Below are positions 4,505 to 6,815 of a stretch of 6,815 bases of DNA, in pieces. The translations under genes and the position numbers were made by a program. Origin of the DNA: Erysipelotrichaceae bacterium. Lineage in GTDB: Bacteria > Bacillota_I > Bacilli_A > Erysipelotrichales > Erysipelotrichaceae. The stretch covers positions 1 through 6,815 of the forward strand of contig JANJWY010000132.1 in the NCBI GenBank assembly GCA_024709285.1. Direction: 5' to 3'. Positions within the stretch are counted from its first letter, which is position 1. The number at the start of each line of letters is the position of its first letter. The notes beneath the pieces are model-generated. The model ran no database searches. It was not told the DNA's origin and saw nothing but the letters and a program-made list of their open reading frames with translations.

Positions 4505-6385
4505 ATGAAAAAACTTTTCTTGCTTCTTTTCGTTTCAATTTTCCTTTTATTTAACTCTGCCCTGTCTGTAAATGCCTACGACCGATTCACCAATCACAGC
4601 GTTGAAATGGTCGTTGAGGAAGACGGGATTTATAAAATGACCCATGTCATCGATGTATTCTTCGATACGCCTTCCCAAGGCATCTATGCCCTGATTCCCC
4701 AGGTTTATAACATGAAATTCACGATGGAAGATGGCACTGTCGTTGATCGTGTTTACCGTTTTCCGGTTTCTGATATCAGTGTTCTCAATGAAGAATCTTT
4801 AATTGAGAGCAGTTATGAAGGTGTGAGCATACGTATCGGTACCGAAGGTGAATACTTTACCGGAGCCAAACGCTTCACCTATTCCTACACGATCAAAACG
4901 CGGGATTTGGGTCTGGACGGAAAACAATTGTTCTACTTCAACCTGATCGGTGATGGATGGCAACTTCCCATGGAACGCGTCGAATTTAAGATCCTGTTTC
5001 CAAAGGATGTGACTTCCTTTACAAAAGAGTTTTACTCTGGGGAATATGGTTCCTCTGTCAGTGAAGGTGTAGATTTCACAGTGGAAGGAAACATGATTTT
5101 CGGAACTGTGGAATCCGGTCTTGGTCCATACGAAGCACTTACGATTTGGATGCCGGTATCGGATGATTTCTTCAGTTTTCCGACACCTTTCAATTTTACG
5201 ATCCTTTCGACGGCATATGCCATTATGTTTGCTTTGTTTGTTGTACTGCTGTACCTGCGGTTTGGCAAGGATGACTTGCTTGTAAAAACGGTTGAATTCA
5301 ACCCACCTGCAGGTTATTCCAGCGCACAAGTCGGATATATTTTTGATGGTGCTGTGGATAACAAGGATGTTGTCTCACTGATTATCGAATGGGCTGCTCA
5401 AGGTTATCTGACTATCGAAGAGCTCGACAAGAAGAACATTCAATTAAATAAGATTGCGGATATCGACCCTAAAGCAATATCCGCTGAGAGATCCTTGTTC
5501 AACGATTTATTCCGCGGACGCGATTCAGTTACGACCAAGGAACTAGAACAATCTTTCTATACGTCGGTCAATTTTGCCAAGATGAACATAACGCGTTATT
5601 TCCTGGGTAATAAAGAACGACGGATTTTCTCAATGGTTGCGGATGCCCTGCAGATTCTGCTTGGAATTTTGATTATCACGGTCCCAGCCGTACATTTAAG
5701 TGCTGTAATCTACAATCAAGTATTTTATGCGGCCGAAGCTATCGGAATCGGTTTTATCTCAAGTTTTCTGGCCATCCCACCGGTCGTCATCTTTACCATG
5801 TTAATGCGCAAGAAACAAACCATGAAAAAAGTGTCGATCAGCGCTTTGACAATCGTTGGTATCGCTCTGACCGCATTGTTCATCTTTGTTCAATATATCG
5901 CGCAAGCCGGATACAACGGAAACATGCTCATGTTTGCTGCGGTCATGGGAAGCTATCTTATTTCTCTCTACTTTATTACCATTATGGACAAACGCACGGA
6001 CAAAGGTCTTGAGCTATATGGTAAAGTTCTCGGACTGAAAAACTTCATCGAACTTGCTGAGAAGAGCAAGTTGGAAATGCTGGTTCATGATGATCCAGAG
6101 TATTTCTATAAGATATTGCCTTATGCATATGTGCTCAACGTTACGGACACTTGGGCCAAGAAGTTTGAAAACATCACCATTCAACCGCCTCAGTGGTATG
6201 TAGGTCCTGGTCCTTTCAATCATTTCTTCTTTGTACGAAGTTTGAACTCGTCGATGCACCGAATGACATCGGCCATGACTTCCTTACCACCCGCAAAAGC
6301 CGGTCGCGGCGGCGGCGGATTTGGCAGTGGCGGTGGCGGATTCTCCGGCGGCGGATTCGGCGGCGGCGGCGGCGGACGCTGGTAA
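4505..6385 (+). CDS. DUF2207 domain membrane protein with glycine-rich tail
   Basis: This 626-residue envelope protein starts with a signal peptide (1-24, likely cleaved after VNA). An extracellular beta-rich DUF2207 domain follows (about 25-225), then a membrane segment at about 231-251. The cytoplasmic part has NPPAGYSSAQVGYIFDG (266-282) and IIEWAAQGYLTIEE (293-306), typical of the family. More membrane segments lie at about 379-400, 410-432, 445-465 and 473-493. A conserved C-terminal block has GLKNFIELAE (510-519) and DPEYFYKILPYA (530-541). The protein ends in a tail of glycine with F/S (602-624) closing with RW. The family's biochemical role is unknown. The ATG at 4505 has AAGGAGG 6 bases upstream. 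It pairs with lemA and has no visible promoter of its own, so it likely depends on readthrough of the hairpin before it. Confidence 0.93.
   Translation: MKKLFLLLFVSIFLLFNSALSVNAYDRFTNHSVEMVVEEDGIYKMTHVIDVFFDTPSQGIYALIPQVYNMKFTMEDGTVVDRVYRFPVSDISVLNEESLIESSYEGVSIRIGTEGEYFTGAKRFTYSYTIKTRDLGLDGKQLFYFNLIGDGWQLPMERVEFKILFPKDVTSFTKEFYSGEYGSSVSEGVDFTVEGNMIFGTVESGLGPYEALTIWMPVSDDFFSFPTPFNFTILSTAYAIMFALFVVLLYLRFGKDDLLVKTVEFNPPAGYSSAQVGYIFDGAVDNKDVVSLIIEWAAQGYLTIEELDKKNIQLNKIADIDPKAISAERSLFNDLFRGRDSVTTKELEQSFYTSVNFAKMNITRYFLGNKERRIFSMVADALQILLGILIITVPAVHLSAVIYNQVFYAAEAIGIGFISSFLAIPPVVIFTMLMRKKQTMKKVSISALTIVGIALTALFIFVQYIAQAGYNGNMLMFAAVMGSYLISLYFITIMDKRTDKGLELYGKVLGLKNFIELAEKSKLEMLVHDDPEYFYKILPYAYVLNVTDTWAKKFENITIQPPQWYVGPGPFNHFFFVRSLNSSMHRMTSAMTSLPPAKAGRGGGGFGSGGGGFSGGGFGGGGGGRW
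6305..6382 (+). repeat. GGC-rich repeat coding the glycine tail
   Basis: The last 26 codons consist mainly of GGC/GGA/GGT runs broken by TTT/TTC and single AGT and TCC codons, giving a loose repeat of several glycines plus phenylalanine. The base composition is far more GC-rich than the rest of the window. Glycine tails are usual for DUF2207 and TPM proteins, so it is probably functional, but GGC runs can change length by slippage. Confidence 0.8.
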
Positions 6386-6391
6386 TAACAC

Positions 6392-6423
6392 AAACTCCCT
6401 GAATACCTCAGGGAGTTTTTTTT
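6392..6423 (+). terminator. Terminator of the lemA-DUF2207 pair
   Basis: AAACTCCCTGA (6392-6402), a 5-base loop and TCAGGGAGTTT (6408-6418) form an 11-bp stem, and the T-run extends to 6423. It starts 6 bases after the DUF2207 stop. On the minus strand the same stem is followed by TTTGTGTT, so it may also stop the converging SGNH-like gene, whose stop codon overlaps the T-run. Confidence 0.9.
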
Positions 6424-6815
6424 ATTTAAAGTGTTTCAGAATATACTGAGCGATCTTGATCATTCCGATATTGCCGGGATGAAGCAAATCTGAGCTCATA
6501 TCACCGATCGAACACGCTTTAAGAGGATCAAGATACGTAATGTTTATTGAGTTAAAACTCTCAACGATTTCTTTCAATATATTTCGATATGACTGAGGGT
6601 CGCTGACCATCACGTCACGGGGACTCAAAATTCCATAATCACCGTAAAACGGCAGTACGCCCAGACACATAATCTTAGCTTTGGGTTGGTGAATCTTCAA
6701 TTCCGAAATCAGATATTCAACTCGTTCTTTAAACTGCTCCGCACTAAACCCCATCATCAGCATATTGACCGAAAGTTCAAGCAAGATGATATCATACTTT
6801 CCACTGCTCTTCAGA
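6422..6815 (-). CDS. SGNH/GDSL-like hydrolase, C-terminal part (5' end outside window)
   Basis: The minus-strand frame is open to the window edge. The first complete codon is at 6812-6814, giving 130 residues; the TTG at 6782-6784 is internal, not the start. The piece begins with YDIILLELSVNM (7-18), which matches the strand and loop carrying block III of SGNH hydrolases. In these enzymes a GxND motif is usual; here it reads SVNM, keeping the Asn (N17). At the C-terminus, SSDLLHPGNIGM (107-118) carries the catalytic Asp-x-x-His pair as D109 and H112, followed by the last helix. Members cleave ester bonds in lipids or carbohydrate acetyl groups; the substrate here is unknown. The N-terminal GDSL serine block lies outside the window. 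The gene converges on the DUF2207 terminator. Confidence 0.75.
   Translation of the reverse strand, partial: LKSSGKYDIILLELSVNMLMMGFSAEQFKERVEYLISELKIHQPKAKIMCLGVLPFYGDYGILSPRDVMVSDPQSYRNILKEIVESFNSINITYLDPLKACSIGDMSSDLLHPGNIGMIKIAQYILKHFK

Noticed and set aside
4799..5329. Minus-strand open frames of 176 and 89 codons inside the DUF2207 gene
   Set aside because: They lie antisense to a clear DUF2207 coding region, have no ribosome binding sites and no recognisable motifs.
1..6815. CRISPR array, insertion sequence, prophage or toxin-antitoxin system
   Set aside because: No spaced direct repeats, transposase, integrase or toxin-like partner is visible; the XRE protein's partner is a cut-off membrane protein, which is not enough to call a toxin-antitoxin pair.

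Overview
The window looks like a chromosomal segment from a low-to-moderate-GC Gram-positive-type bacterium (Firmicutes/Bacillota or a relative). The reasons are purine-rich AGGAGG-type ribosome binding sites, strong TATAAT promoters, intrinsic terminators, a one-piece tmRNA, and TGA used as a stop codon with TGG for tryptophan. I cannot name the genus. No insertion sequence, prophage, CRISPR array or tRNA gene is visible, and most genes look like ordinary chromosomal genes.

Left part (1-2018), all on the minus strand. A cut-off small membrane protein follows an XRE-type helix-turn-helix regulator, 26 bases apart and probably in one operon. The regulator's promoter carries two inverted repeats, one over the -10 and one over the -35, which suggests autorepression. 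Next are a 100-residue protein resembling the hemerythrin-type iron-sulfur repair (RIC/ScdA/YtfE) family, with a 15-bp palindrome in its leader, and a 293-residue multi-pass membrane enzyme of the DUF1295 family.

Middle (2019-3905). A 427-base gap separates the DUF1295 gene from a divergent gene for a glycoside hydrolase family 17 (beta-1,3-glucanase-like) protein without a signal peptide. The gap holds both promoters and a roughly 110-base leader that may fold. The GH17 gene converges on ssrA (tmRNA, minus strand, 350 nt), and the two share a hairpin that can terminate in both directions. The tmRNA encodes the tag A-KKITGNRLSFAA.

Right part (3819-6815). ssrA and lemA are fired by back-to-back sigma-A-type promoters whose -35 boxes are only 21 bp apart. 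lemA (184 aa, start at 3905) is followed by a DUF2207 membrane protein (626 aa) with a glycine-rich tail. A terminator-like hairpin sits between the two and may lower expression of the second gene. A strong terminator ends this pair. The window closes with the C-terminal 130 residues of a minus-strand SGNH/GDSL-like hydrolase.

Functionally the segment is mostly housekeeping: ribosome rescue (tmRNA) and an envelope-associated LemA/DUF2207 pair, plus a glucan hydrolase and a possible nitrosative/oxidative-stress repair protein. I did not find a convincing new multi-gene system. The signals most worth checking are regulatory: the XRE operators, the palindrome before the RIC-like gene, the GH17 leader, and the hairpin between lemA and DUF2207.
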